Positions 1 through 8,893 of a stretch of DNA of 64,000 bases are shown here, piece after piece; positions within the stretch are counted from its first letter, which is position 1, and each line of letters opens with the position of its first letter. Below the pieces are notes generated by a model that was given only the letters and a program-made list of their open reading frames with translations, was not told where the DNA came from and did not search any database. The translations under genes were made by a program, and so were the position numbers. Source of the stretch: DAHUZL01 sp035533215 (GTDB taxonomy: Bacteria > Chloroflexota > Dormibacteria > Aeolococcales > Bog-877); contig DATLUG010000010.1 of the NCBI GenBank assembly GCA_035533215.1, positions 62,001 to 126,000 on the forward strand, read 5' to 3'.

Positions 1-2
1 CG

Positions 3-581
3 CTCGGCGTCGCCGAGGGCCGGCCGCTGTCCATCACCCGCGACGGCGGTCGCACGTGGACCGAGGCCAGGCTGCCCCTGCCGGCAGGAGCCCGTGGCTG
101 CGATCTGAGTGGCGGGCTGCCGCAGTTCTGGAGCGCTGCGGGCGGCGTGGCCGCGGTGGTGTTCTCGTCGCCGACGGCCGGAATCCCGGCTCCCGCGCAG
201 CCGTGCGCCAACCCGCCGGACCGGGTCGCCCTCTACACCACCACGGACGGCGGCGCCACCTGGACCCTCGCCACCGTGGTGGCACCCGGGACCTCCTACC
301 CGACGACGCCCGACCTCCTCGTGACCGACCGGACCGATTGGGTCCTGGTCGAGGGGAGCATCCTGCTCGAGACCCACGACGCCGGCGTTCGCTGGTCGTT
401 CATCATCCCAGCGGGGATGCCGGTGGCAGGGGGAGCCCTCACCCAGTTCGCGGACCAGGCGGTCGGGTGGGCGTCGGGGTGCGACGGCTCGGTGCAGTGG
501 TGCGGGACGGTGTACGTGACGGTCGATGGCGGCCAGGTCTGGCGACCGCTGCCGGTGACGCTCGCGCCCACCCACGGCTGA
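3..581 (+). CDS. BNR/Asp-box repeat protein, 5'-truncated
   Basis: The reading frame is open from the window edge to a TGA at 579-581, so the N-terminus is missing. Four Asp-box turns are visible in order: ITRDGGRTW, TTTDGGATW, ETHDAGVRW and VTVDGGQVW, roughly every 45-55 residues. This spacing is typical of a BNR/YCF48-like beta-propeller, normally an extracytoplasmic binding or sialidase-like fold. Two cysteine-containing loops (QPCANPP and GCDGSVQWCG) fit an exported protein. No catalytic residues can be assigned, so the substrate is unknown. A membrane-anchored protein with the same repeat type lies at 34798-36177. Confidence 0.75.
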   Translation, partial: LGVAEGRPLSITRDGGRTWTEARLPLPAGARGCDLSGGLPQFWSAAGGVAAVVFSSPTAGIPAPAQPCANPPDRVALYTTTDGGATWTLATVVAPGTSYPTTPDLLVTDRTDWVLVEGSILLETHDAGVRWSFIIPAGMPVAGGALTQFADQAVGWASGCDGSVQWCGTVYVTVDGGQVWRPLPVTLAPTHG

Positions 582-1304
582 CGAGCCGCCGCTCCGCTGC
601 CCGCGGCGGAGGCCGGCCCCAGCGACCCCGCCCGCCGGTGGAGGCCGACCACCGGGAAGGAGGTGCCACCCACCGTGGGGGCGGGAGCCGAGCGGACCGC
701 GTCGTGGAATCCCCGGCCGCGACCATCCGCCGCCGTCGCCGTCGACGCAGCCGGCGACCCTCCATCTTCCCGCATGCCAGCGCAGCGCGAGGAGGTGCGA
801 GGCGCCGGCCGGGGGCCCCGGCCGGCGAGTCCGCTCAAACGGCGAGGCCACGGTCGCGACCACCGTGTCGATGAGGTGGTCTCGGCCGGGAGGGCGCGGC
901 GCCCGGGTGCGGGCCCGGCTGCGCGTGTCCCCGCGCCTCGTGCGCCGCCCGCGCTGACGGATCACCCGCGGCCGCGGCCGCAACGGAGCGCGGCCGGCGG
1001 TGCGGCGCCGCCCCCGGTCCGACCCCGCGACCGACTGCGCCCCGAAGGAGCGGGGCGGCGCGCCGCCTCCCGGGGCCGGCCACCTGGCGAGCGACGTCAG
1101 CGATGGCGGCCCCGCCCCGAGATGGCAGGCCGCCGGCACCTGCTCCGGGTGGACGCCCAGGGAGCAGCCGGTCGTCGAACACCCCGTCGGGCCCGCGGCC
1201 CGGACGGCTGCTGGGCGCTGGCACTGGCGCCCACCAGCGCGGGGTCGGGGGCGGCGACGGTCAGCGCGCGGTCGCCTCGCACCGCAGGCGGGCGCCTCGG
1301 GTCC
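582..1304. other. stretch without a convincing gene
   Basis: About 720 bases between the BNR protein and the end of pdxH. Open frames exist on both strands, but their translations are arginine, proline and glycine runs typical of non-coding GC-rich DNA, with no recognisable motif. The only clear structure is the palindrome at 803-827. Confidence 0.5.
803..827. terminator. strong GC hairpin, possible terminator
   Basis: A perfect inverted repeat: 12-base arms CGCCGGCCGGGG and CCCCGGCCGGCG around one central G. There is no T-tract on either side, so a Rho-independent role is uncertain. It lies between the BNR gene and the 3' end of pdxH, where both transcripts could stop. Confidence 0.4.
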
Positions 1305-1910
1305 TCACGGCGCCAGCCGCTCCACCACCCAGCCGCTCCCGGCGCGGGTGAAGCGGAGCCGGTCGTGGAGGCGGTCCCGGCGCCCCTGCCAGAACTCGAC
1401 CCGCGCCGGGCGGAGCTGGAAGCCGCCCCAGGCCAACGGCAGCGGTATCTTTGCCGGGTGGCGGTCGGCGTATGCCCGGCTGCGAGCCTCCAGCCAGGCG
1501 CGATCGGGAACCGGGCGGCTCTGGGGGGAGATCGCGGCGGACACCCGAGCCCCGCGGGGGCGGCTCTCGAAGTAGGCGCGCGAGTCCTGCCGGGAGATGC
1601 GGCGCACCGTCCCCTCGCAGCGAACCTGGCGGTGCAGCCGTGGCCAGTACAGCACCGCCGCGGCGAGGGGGAGGTGGGCCAGCTCGCGACCCTTGTCGCT
1701 GGCGTGGTTGGTGAAGAAGGTGAGTCCCGAGGGGTCGAGCCCCTTCAGCAGCACCATCCGGGCGCGGGGCGCCCCGTCGGCGGCGACGGTGGCGAGGGTC
1801 ATCGCCTCTGGCTGGAGTTCGCCGGCGGCCCGGGCCGCCGCCAGCCACCGTCTCAGCGCCGCCAGCGGGTCGGGCCCGAGATCGCCCGGCTCCAGCTGCG
1901 GATCGTCCAC
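1305..1910 (-). CDS. pdxH: pyridoxamine 5'-phosphate oxidase
   Basis: Cytosolic FMN enzyme oxidising pyridoxine/pyridoxamine 5'-phosphate to pyridoxal phosphate, the last step of PLP biosynthesis and salvage. The 201-residue length is normal for the family. Visible landmarks are RMVLLKGLD (residues 51-59), FFTNHASDKGREL (65-77, FMN binding), QVRCEG (95-100), SPQSRPV (128-134), WGGFQLRP near 165 and the characteristic C-terminal ERLAP. The ATG start gives a typical N-terminus. The gene lies just downstream of the helicase on the same strand with about 8 nt between them, so they may be cotranscribed. Several PLP enzymes (thrC, ilvE) occur in the window. Confidence 0.95.
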   Translation of the reverse strand: MDDPQLEPGDLGPDPLAALRRWLAAARAAGELQPEAMTLATVAADGAPRARMVLLKGLDPSGLTFFTNHASDKGRELAHLPLAAAVLYWPRLHRQVRCEGTVRRISRQDSRAYFESRPRGARVSAAISPQSRPVPDRAWLEARSRAYADRHPAKIPLPLAWGGFQLRPARVEFWQGRRDRLHDRLRFTRAGSGWVVERLAP

Positions 1911-1918
1911 CGTGGGAT

Positions 1919-3163
1919 TCAGGCGGCGCCCACACCCTCGCCGACCAGCTCCTCCAGCTCCTTGGCGGTGTGGCGCTCGATCCGGGTGTTGGTGTGGCGC
2001 TCGATGTCGCGGAGCTTGAGGATCTCGATCGGGGTGATCAGGGTGAGGGCGACCCCGTCACGCCCGGCCCGGGCGGTCCGGCCGACGCGATGGACGTACT
2101 CCTCGGGGGTCGCCGGGACGTCGTAGTTGATGACGTGGCTGATGTCCTCGATGTCGAGCCCGCGGGCGGCCACGTTGGTGGCGATGAGGAACCGCACCCT
2201 GGAGTGGCGGAAACGCTCCAGCGACTCGTCGCGGTCGTGCTGGGAGAGGTCGCCGTGGAGCACGGTGACGTCGTAGCCACGGGTCAGGAGGACGGAGTGG
2301 AGCAGATCGGCGTTGCGCTTGGTCTCGGTGAAGATCAGGCCCACCTTGACGATCGGGCTGTCGAGCAGGCGGGTGAGGGCTTCGACCTTGTCCGCCCACG
2401 AGCACTCGATGTACCACTGCCGCACCGTCGGCACCAGCTCGGTGTGACCGGTGACCGACACGGTCTCGGGATCGCGCATGTAGCGCGAGGCCAGCCGCCG
2501 CACCCACTCCGGCATGGTGGCCGAGAACAGCATCGTCTGCCGCGCCGGCGGGGTCTGGCGGAGGATGCGCTCGACGTCCGGCGCGAAGCCCATGTCGAGC
2601 ATGCGGTCCGCCTCGTCGAGGACCGCGAAGCGCACCTGGGCCAGGCTGAGGGAGCCGCGCTGGAGGTGGTCCAGCAGCCGCCCCGGGGTGGCGACGATGA
2701 TCTGCGGGCTCTGCCGCAGCCCGGTCAGCTGGCGGCGCATGGAGTCGCCGCCGAAGATGGAGAGCCAGCCCACCCGGCGATGGCTGGCGAGCCGGCCGAT
2801 CTCCTCGGAGACCTGGACCGTGAGCTCGCGGGTCGGGCACAGGACGAGCGCCTGGGTCGGCGGTCCGGGCAGCTCGATGCGCTCCAAGATCGGCAGGCCG
2901 AAGGCCGCCGTCTTGCCGCTGCCGGTCTGGGCCTGCCCGACCAGGTCACGGCCTCCCAGCGCCACCGGGATGGCCCGGGCCTGGATCGGGGTGGCACGCT
3001 CGAACCCCATGTCCGTCACGGCCCGGACCAGATCGGGGGAGAGACCCAGGTCGGCGAAGCCGGGCAGCGCCTCGGGGGGGCCCTCGTCGCTCGACGCCGA
3101 CGCTGTCGGGGGTCGTAGGGGGCGGGGTGAGGGTCGGAAGGGACGTCGGGATCGGGTGGGCAC
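1919..3163 (-). CDS. DEAD-box RNA helicase
   Basis: ATP-dependent RNA helicase of the RhlE/CsdA type, expected to remodel rRNA or mRNA in the cytosol. With the GTG at 3163 the product is 414 residues and carries the whole motif set: Q motif region ERATPIQ (55-61), motif I AQTGSGKT (78-85), Ia PTRELT, Ib TPGR, II DEAD (183-186), III SAT (214-216), IV IFTETKR, V ARGLDI and VI HRVGRTARAGR (358-368). The C-terminus is short, without the long basic tail of many cold-shock helicases. The frame stays open upstream to 3442, but that part lies opposite the HAD gene. GTG 3163 sits 9 nt after a good -10 box (TATAGT), which supports a leaderless start there. Confidence 0.93.
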   Translation of the reverse strand: MPTRSRRPFRPSPRPLRPPTASASSDEGPPEALPGFADLGLSPDLVRAVTDMGFERATPIQARAIPVALGGRDLVGQAQTGSGKTAAFGLPILERIELPGPPTQALVLCPTRELTVQVSEEIGRLASHRRVGWLSIFGGDSMRRQLTGLRQSPQIIVATPGRLLDHLQRGSLSLAQVRFAVLDEADRMLDMGFAPDVERILRQTPPARQTMLFSATMPEWVRRLASRYMRDPETVSVTGHTELVPTVRQWYIECSWADKVEALTRLLDSPIVKVGLIFTETKRNADLLHSVLLTRGYDVTVLHGDLSQHDRDESLERFRHSRVRFLIATNVAARGLDIEDISHVINYDVPATPEEYVHRVGRTARAGRDGVALTLITPIEILKLRDIERHTNTRIERHTAKELEELVGEGVGAA

Positions 3164-3172
3164 GCGCCGCCC

Positions 3173-3181
3173 ACTATACCC
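3173..3181 (-). promoter_or_regulatory. -10 promoter element of the helicase (leaderless)
   Basis: On the minus strand GGGTATAGT ends 9 nt before the GTG at 3163, so transcription would start at or within a few bases of the start codon. No convincing -35 is visible. It belongs to the recurring GGGTAnnnT pattern of this window. Confidence 0.6.
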
Positions 3182-3239
3182 GAGGCTGGGAAGCGGCCCG
3201 AACGAGGGACCGGCCCGCGGCCGCGCCCCCGCCGCCCGC

Positions 3240-3245
3240 CACAAT
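3240..3245 (+). promoter_or_regulatory. -10 promoter element of the HAD gene
   Basis: CACAAT ends 6 nt before the GTG at 3252, placing the predicted transcription start on the start codon. It is divergent from the helicase promoter about 70 nt away. Confidence 0.45.
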
Positions 3246-3251
3246 GGAGGC

Positions 3252-4106
3252 GTGGGGCGCCGGATGCTGGTCTGCGACATCGATGGGACCCTCGTCGACG
3301 AGTCGCTGGAGGTCGACGAGCGGGACCGGGCGGCGGTGGCGCGGGCGCAGGCGGCGGGCACCCTGGTGGGGCTCGCCACCGGGCGGATGTACCAGTCGGC
3401 GCTGCCGTTCGCGGAGCGGCTCGACGTGGCGCTCCCGCTCATCTGCTACCAGGGAGCCGTGATCCGCGACCGCCCCCGCCCGGGCGATCCCGTCAATCCC
3501 GTCACCGGCGGCCGGCTGGGGCGGCTCCGCTTCGAGCGCGGCCTCGGCCCCGAGGTGGCGGCGGAGCTGCTGGCGCTGGCGCGCCGGCGCGGCTGGACCT
3601 GCAACGTCTACCAGGACGACGCCCTCCTGGTCGAGGCGGAGACCGCGGCGGTGCGGTACTACACCCGGATCGCGCGGGTGCCGGTCACGGTGGTGGACGA
3701 CCTCGACGCGCGGATCGGGCGGGGCACCACCAAGCTGGTCATGGTCGTCCCCGACCTCGACCGCTTCCCCGGTGTGATGGCGGAGGTCGCCGACCGGGTC
3801 GGGCGGCGCGCCGAGGTCACCCGCTCCTACCCCGGCTTCTGCGAGGTCACCGCCGCCGGGGTGGACAAGGGCGCGGCCCTGGCCTGGGTGGCCTCCGACG
3901 TCGGGGTGGCGATGACGGACGTGGTCGCGGTCGGCGACGCGCCCAACGACCTCGCGATGCTGGTGGCCGCCGGCACCCGGGTGGCGGTCCGCACCGCCGC
4001 CACCGAGGTGGTGCGCGCGGCCGACTGGACCACGGGGGCGCCCGGCGAGGGAGGGATCGCGGCCGTCATCGACCGCTGCCGGCTCGACCACGACGCGGCC
4101 GCGTGA
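3252..4106 (+). CDS. HAD-superfamily phosphatase, Cof type
   Basis: Cytosolic Mg-dependent phosphatase of the Cof/YbiV (HAD IIB) family acting on small phosphorylated metabolites; the substrate cannot be read from sequence. Motif I is DIDGT (residues 9-13), TGR follows in the cap-proximal region, and motif IV is GDAPNDLAML near the C-terminus with the conserved lysine just before it (VDKGAAL). Length of 284 residues is usual. The GTG at 3252 is preferred because of the upstream -10 box. An ATG at 3264 (12 nt downstream, GGAGG at 3246) is the alternative and removes four residues. It is followed after 1 nt by the homoserine dehydrogenase gene and may be the first gene of that operon. Confidence 0.88.
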   Translation: MGRRMLVCDIDGTLVDESLEVDERDRAAVARAQAAGTLVGLATGRMYQSALPFAERLDVALPLICYQGAVIRDRPRPGDPVNPVTGGRLGRLRFERGLGPEVAAELLALARRRGWTCNVYQDDALLVEAETAAVRYYTRIARVPVTVVDDLDARIGRGTTKLVMVVPDLDRFPGVMAEVADRVGRRAEVTRSYPGFCEVTAAGVDKGAALAWVASDVGVAMTDVVAVGDAPNDLAMLVAAGTRVAVRTAATEVVRAADWTTGAPGEGGIAAVIDRCRLDHDAAA

Positions 4107-4107
4107 G

Positions 4108-5478
4108 GTGGACCGTGGGCCGCTGAGGCGGCGCGCGCGGGTCGGGATGGCCGGGTGGGGCACGGTGGGCGGCGCGGTCGCCGCGCGGGTCGCGGCGACG
4201 GTACCGGATTGCGAGCTGGTGGTGGGACTGGTGCGCGACCCCGGGCGTCACCGGGAGGCGGCGGCCCGCGCGGGTGCGGGCTTCGGGTCGGGACCGGTCG
4301 TCCTCACCACCGAGCCCGAGGTCCTGCTGGGGGCGGACTGCGATGTGGTGGTGGAGTGCACCGGCGACGTCGGCTTGGCCGGTCGCCTGGCCCGCGCCAC
4401 CCTGGCCCGCGGCACCGACCTCGTCACCGCCAACAAGCAGCTGCTGGCCGCTCACGGCGCCGAGCTCACCGCGCTGGCGGACCGCCACCGGGCCCATCTC
4501 GCGTACGAGGCCGCGGTCGGCGGCGGGATGCCGATCATCAGCCTGGTCCGCCACGCGCTGCGCGCCGACCGGCCGCGCCGTCTCGCCGCCATCCTCAACG
4601 GGACGACCAACTTCATCCTCGACCGGATGGCCGGGGGCGAGCCGGGGGAGTTGGCGCTGGCGGCGGCGCGGCGTGAAGGGCTGGCCGAGGCTGACGCGAG
4701 CGCCGACATCGACGCCCACGACCCGGTCGCCAAGCTGGTCATCCTGGCCGCCCTGCTGTGGGGCGGATGGCCGTCTCCCGAGGACGTGCACCGGCGCGGG
4801 ATCGCCGACCTCGTGGCCGCGGACCTCGCGGTCGCACGGGCCCTGGGACGGGCGGTGCGCCTGGTGGCGCTGGCCGAGGCCGGCGATGGCGACCCCGCGG
4901 CCGCGGGGCCGCCGACCGAGGCGGCGTCCGCGGGTGCGGGGCTCGCCCTGGCGGTGGAGCCGGCGCTGGTCCCGCTGGACCATCCCCTGGCGTCGACCCG
5001 GGGCGCCGGCAACACCGTCGTGCTCGACTCTGACCTCGCCGGCCGCACCGTCCTCAGCGGCACCGGGGCGGGGGGAGTCCCCACCAGCTCCGCCGTGCTC
5101 TCCGACCTGGCCCAGGTGCTCGCCGCTCGCCGGCGCGGGGCGGCGCCGGAGCCGGGGCCGCTCGGCCCTCCCCCCGCCGTTCCTCCCGCCGGGGCCCCTC
5201 GCGGCGGGGCGGTGTGGCGGGTCGGCCCGGACCGGGAGATGTCCGACCCCGCGCTGGTGGCGGCGGCGCTCTCGGGGGCGGGGCTCGAGGTCGTCCGCGT
5301 CGCCGGGCTGGCGGCGCTGATCGGTGACCAGGGCGCAGTCCCCGGAGCGGAACCGGGCGAGGTGGTGCTGGTGACGGCGCCCGCGACGCGCGGCCGCCGC
5401 CGGGCCGGTGCCGACGCTGTCGCCCGGCTCGCGGGCGGCTACGCTGTGCGCAGCTGTCTGCCGCTGCTGGAGGCGTGA
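4108..5478 (+). CDS. hom: homoserine dehydrogenase
   Basis: NAD(P)H-dependent reduction of aspartate semialdehyde to homoserine, the branch point to threonine and methionine. The Rossmann motif GWGTVGG lies at residues 16-22. The catalytic region contains TANKQLL, EAAVGGGMP, NGTTNFILDRM and EADASADIDAHDPVAKL. The C-terminal ~90 residues (from about 367) form a poorly conserved tail in the position of the regulatory ACT domain, which suggests feedback control may be weak or different. Length 456 residues, GTG start. thrC begins inside the stop codon (GTGA). Confidence 0.95.
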   Translation: MDRGPLRRRARVGMAGWGTVGGAVAARVAATVPDCELVVGLVRDPGRHREAAARAGAGFGSGPVVLTTEPEVLLGADCDVVVECTGDVGLAGRLARATLARGTDLVTANKQLLAAHGAELTALADRHRAHLAYEAAVGGGMPIISLVRHALRADRPRRLAAILNGTTNFILDRMAGGEPGELALAAARREGLAEADASADIDAHDPVAKLVILAALLWGGWPSPEDVHRRGIADLVAADLAVARALGRAVRLVALAEAGDGDPAAAGPPTEAASAGAGLALAVEPALVPLDHPLASTRGAGNTVVLDSDLAGRTVLSGTGAGGVPTSSAVLSDLAQVLAARRRGAAPEPGPLGPPPAVPPAGAPRGGAVWRVGPDREMSDPALVAAALSGAGLEVVRVAGLAALIGDQGAVPGAEPGEVVLVTAPATRGRRRAGADAVARLAGGYAVRSCLPLLEA

Positions 5479-6662
5479 CCGCGATGCCCGCCCGCCCTCC
5501 GCTCGCCGACCTGGCCGCCGCCCCGCGGTTGGCGGCCGCGCCCCCCCGTCCGGTCGCCGGCGGGCACCCCGGTGACGGCGAGCGCGCGGGCGTCCGCGGG
5601 CGCCCCTCTGATCCCCGAGCGGGCGTGCTCCTGCGCTATCCCGACCGGCTCCCGCTCACGGCGGCGACCCCGCGGATCACCCTCGGCGAGGGCGGCACGC
5701 CGCTGATCGAGGCGCCCACCATCGCCCGGGAGCTGGGCCTCGGGCGCCTCAGCCTGAAGTTCGAGGGTCTGAACCCGACCGGGTCGTTCAAGGACCGGGG
5801 AATGGTGGTGGCGGTGGCCAAGGCGATCGAGGCCGGCAGCGAGGTGCTGGTGTGCGCCTCCACCGGCAACACCAGCGCCTCGGCGGCCGCCTACGCGGCC
5901 CGCTTCGGCCTGCGCGCGGTGGTGCTGGTGCCGGGCGGCAAGATCGCCCCCGGCAAGCTGCTCCAGGCGCAGGTCTACGGGGCCAAGGTCCTCGCCATCC
6001 GGGGCAACTTCGACCGCGCGCTGGCGGTGGTGCGCGAGCTCGCCGCCCGCTATCCGATCGCGCTCGTCAACTCCGTCAACCCGTACCGGATCGAGGGCCA
6101 GAAGACGGCGGCCTTCGAGATCGTCGACGCGCTCGGCGACGCCCCTGACGTCCTCAGCCTGCCGGTCGGCAACGCCGGCAACATCACCGCCTACTGGCGG
6201 GGCTTTCGCGAGGAGCAGCCGCTCGGCCGGGTCCGCCGCCTGCCCCGCCTCCTCGGGGTGCAGGCGGAGGGGTCCGCACCGATCGTGCGCGGCCGCGCGG
6301 TGGCGCGGCCGCGCACGGTGGCCAGCGCCATCCGGATCGGCAACCCGGCCTCGTGGGAGGCGGCGACCCTGGCTCGCGACGAGTCCGGGGGCGCCATCAT
6401 CGCCGCCACCGACGGCGAGATCCTCACCGCCCAGCGGTGGCTGGCGAGCCGCGAGGGGGTGTTCGCCGAGCCCGCCTCGGCCGCCGCGCTGGCGGGGGTC
6501 GTGCAGGCGGCGCGCTCGGGGTGGATCGCCGCGGGCGCGGAGGTGGTCTGCGTCCTGACCGGCCACGGGCTGAAGGATCCCGACGCGGCCTCGGCCGAAC
6601 TGCCGCCGCCGATCCCGGTCGACGACGATCCGGCCGCGATCGCCAAGCTCCTCAAGCTCTGA
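5475..6662 (+). CDS. thrC: threonine synthase
   Basis: PLP enzyme converting O-phosphohomoserine to threonine. The PLP lysine lies in NPTGSFKDRGM, and the phosphate-binding and chemistry segments CASTGNTSASAAAYAARFG, LPVGNAGNITAYW and CVLTGHGLKDP are intact. About 45 low-complexity residues (Ala/Pro/Arg) precede the catalytic domain, so the true start could be later, but GTG 5475 forms the GTGA overlap seen elsewhere in this operon. An ATG four codons in is an alternative. Length 395 residues. Confidence 0.95.
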   Translation: MTAMPARPPLADLAAAPRLAAAPPRPVAGGHPGDGERAGVRGRPSDPRAGVLLRYPDRLPLTAATPRITLGEGGTPLIEAPTIARELGLGRLSLKFEGLNPTGSFKDRGMVVAVAKAIEAGSEVLVCASTGNTSASAAAYAARFGLRAVVLVPGGKIAPGKLLQAQVYGAKVLAIRGNFDRALAVVRELAARYPIALVNSVNPYRIEGQKTAAFEIVDALGDAPDVLSLPVGNAGNITAYWRGFREEQPLGRVRRLPRLLGVQAEGSAPIVRGRAVARPRTVASAIRIGNPASWEAATLARDESGGAIIAATDGEILTAQRWLASREGVFAEPASAAALAGVVQAARSGWIAAGAEVVCVLTGHGLKDPDAASAELPPPIPVDDDPAAIAKLLKL

Positions 6663-7618
6663 CCGCGGGGACGGCGCCGGGCTGGCGGGTCTCGGTCCCC
6701 GCGACGGCGGCCAACCTGGGGGCGGGCTTCGACTGCCTGGCTCTGGCCCTGGAGCTGCGCCTTACGGTCGACGTCTTCCCCGGCGCCGGCCCCCTCCGCC
6801 TCGCCGTGCCGAAGGGATCGCCGGCCGGGTGGAGCGACCCCGCCACCAACCTGCTGGCCCGGGCCCTCGCCGCTGGCTGCGAGGCCGGCGGCGGCGGTCC
6901 CCCCTCCGGTCTGGTCCGGGTGACGGCGCCGATCCCGCTCGCCCGCGGGCTCGGCAGCAGCGCCGCCGCGGTGGTGGCGGGCCTGGGCGCCGCCAGCGCC
7001 TGCTGCGGCGGTCGGCTGTCCGCCGATCGAATCCTCTCGCTGGCGACCGCGATCGAGGGACATCCCGACAACGCCGCCGCGGCCCTCCTGGGCGGCCTCG
7101 CGGTCACCGTGCGCGACGGTGACGGCCAGCCGACAGCGCGCCACGTCCCGGCGCCGACGGGCCTGGAGGCGGTCCTGTTCGTTCCCGACCGGGAGCTGGC
7201 GACGCGGGCTGCCCGCGCGGTCCTGCCGGTGGCGGTCCCCCTCGCCGACGCCGTGTTCAACGCCGGCCGCTGCGCCCTCCTCGTCCATGCGTTCTGCAGT
7301 GGGGACCTGCCCTGCCTGGGGCTGGCGCTGGAGGACCGCTGGCACCAACCGGCGCGGGCCCGGCTGCTGCCGTGGATGCCGGAGCTGATCGCCGCCGCTC
7401 GCGCCGCCGGGGCGTACGGGGCCTGCCTCAGCGGCGCCGGGCCCGCCGTGCTGGCGCTGACGGCCAGCCGGCCCGGTCCACGTCGTGCCGTCAGCCAGGC
7501 GCTCACGACCGCGGCCGCGCGGGCCGGGGTCGGCGGGGCGGTGCGGGTGCTGGCGCTGGCCCCGCGGGGGATGGTGACGGAGCCGCTGCCGCCGCGCCGG
7601 CCGGGGGACCGGCGGTGA
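6659..7618 (+). CDS. thrB: homoserine kinase, probable CTG start
   Basis: GHMP-family kinase phosphorylating homoserine with ATP, supplying the substrate of ThrC. Family landmarks are VPATAANLGAGFDCL at the N-terminus, the GHMP phosphate-binding loop PLARGLGSSAA, EGHPDNAAAALLGG and the C-terminal LSGAGPAVLAL. No ATG, GTG or TTG exists in frame near the expected N-terminus. The nearest upstream GTG is about 140 nt inside thrC. CTG at 6659 overlaps the thrC stop as CTGA, exactly like the GTGA junctions before and after it, and gives a normal 319-residue protein. Confidence 0.9.
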   Translation: MTAGTAPGWRVSVPATAANLGAGFDCLALALELRLTVDVFPGAGPLRLAVPKGSPAGWSDPATNLLARALAAGCEAGGGGPPSGLVRVTAPIPLARGLGSSAAAVVAGLGAASACCGGRLSADRILSLATAIEGHPDNAAAALLGGLAVTVRDGDGQPTARHVPAPTGLEAVLFVPDRELATRAARAVLPVAVPLADAVFNAGRCALLVHAFCSGDLPCLGLALEDRWHQPARARLLPWMPELIAAARAAGAYGACLSGAGPAVLALTASRPGPRRAVSQALTTAAARAGVGGAVRVLALAPRGMVTEPLPPRRPGDRR

Positions 7619-8862
7619 GCCGCCCCGCCGCCGCCGCCGGCCGGCCGGTGGTGCAGAAGTACGGGGGCTCGTCGGTCGCCACGCTGGCGCGGATCCGGCG
7701 GGTCGCCGGGCTCGTCGCCGCGGCCCGCCGCCGCGCCGCCGGGGTGGTGGTGGTGGTGTCCGCGATGGGCGAGACCACCGATCGCCTGCAGGCCCAGGCG
7801 CATCGGCTCCATCGCCGGCCCCCGGCGCGCGAGATGGACGCCCTGCTGGCCACCGGCGAGACGGTCAGCGCGCCGCTCCTGGCGATGGCGCTCGACGCCG
7901 CCGGGGTCCCGGCGGTGTCGCTCTCCGGCCTCCAGGCCGGGATCAGGACCGCGCCCCACCATCGGCGGGCCCGGATCGTCGATGTCGTGCCGCAGCGCAT
8001 CGTCGACGAGCTCGCGGCCGGGAGGGTGGTGGTGGTCGCCGGCTTCCAGGGCGTCATCGCCGACACCCTGGAGACCACCACCTTGGGTCGGGGCGGCTCC
8101 GACACCACCGCGGTGGCGCTGGCGGCGGCGCTGCGGGCGGTCACCTGCGAGATCTTCACCGACGTCCGCGGCGTCTTCACCGCCGACCCCAGGGTCGTCC
8201 CCGAGGCCAGCCGCCTGGCCGGGATCAGCTACGACGAGATGCTAGAGTTGGCCGCCGTGGGTGCCGCGGTGCTGCACCCGCGCGCGGTCGAGATCGCCGC
8301 CGCGCACGGGGTCCCGATCCGGGTCCGGAGCACCTTCCATCCCCGCGATGCGGGCACGCTCATCTGCCGGGAGCCAGCTGTGGAGCCGCGCCAGAAGGTC
8401 AGGGGCATCGCCCACCAGGAGGACTGCGCCAAGGTGACGGTGGTGCGGGTGCCCGACCGCCCCGGCATCGCGGCCGCGATCTTCACCCCGCTGGCGGCAG
8501 CCGGGATCAGCGTCGACGCGATCGTCCAGAACGTCGGCCACGAGGGCCTCACCGACGTCAGCTTCACCGTCGCAGGCGCCGACCTCGACCACGTTCGCGA
8601 CCTGCTTCCTGCCATCGTGAGCGGGGTCGGGGCCGTCGAGGCCACCATCGATCCCGAGATCGCCAAGGTGTCGGTGGTCGGCACCGGGGTGCTGGGCAGC
8701 CCGGGCGTGGCGGCGCGGATGTTCCGCGCCCTCGCCGACGCCGACATCAACATCGGGATGATCGTCGCATCCGAGATCCGGATCACCGCCACGGTCCCCC
8801 TCGCGCAGGCCGAGGCGGCGGTGCGCGCCCTCCATCGCGCCTACGAGCTGGAGCGGCTCTGA
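7615..8862 (+). CDS. lysC: aspartate kinase
   Basis: Phosphorylates aspartate, the committed step for lysine, threonine and methionine. The kinase domain starts with VVQKYGGSS and contains VVSAMGETTD, TGE, and the nucleotide-binding GRGGSDTTAVALAA. Two ACT domains follow (beginning near VPDRPGIAAAIF and VSVVGTGVLGSPGVAARMF), the usual allosteric unit for end-product inhibition. Length 415 residues. GTG start overlaps the thrB stop (GTGA). It closes a four-gene cluster in which every junction overlaps or nearly touches. No asd gene is in the window. Confidence 0.95.
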   Translation: MSRPAAAAGRPVVQKYGGSSVATLARIRRVAGLVAAARRRAAGVVVVVSAMGETTDRLQAQAHRLHRRPPAREMDALLATGETVSAPLLAMALDAAGVPAVSLSGLQAGIRTAPHHRRARIVDVVPQRIVDELAAGRVVVVAGFQGVIADTLETTTLGRGGSDTTAVALAAALRAVTCEIFTDVRGVFTADPRVVPEASRLAGISYDEMLELAAVGAAVLHPRAVEIAAAHGVPIRVRSTFHPRDAGTLICREPAVEPRQKVRGIAHQEDCAKVTVVRVPDRPGIAAAIFTPLAAAGISVDAIVQNVGHEGLTDVSFTVAGADLDHVRDLLPAIVSGVGAVEATIDPEIAKVSVVGTGVLGSPGVAARMFRALADADINIGMIVASEIRITATVPLAQAEAAVRALHRAYELERL

Positions 8863-8893
8863 CCTTCCGGACGCGGGCCTCGGCCACCGGCGG

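Noticed and set aside
835..1224. Possible 129-residue minus-strand gene followed by the hairpin at 803-827
   Set aside because: The hairpin position is suggestive, but the translation is Arg/Pro/Gly filler with no family or secondary-structure signal.
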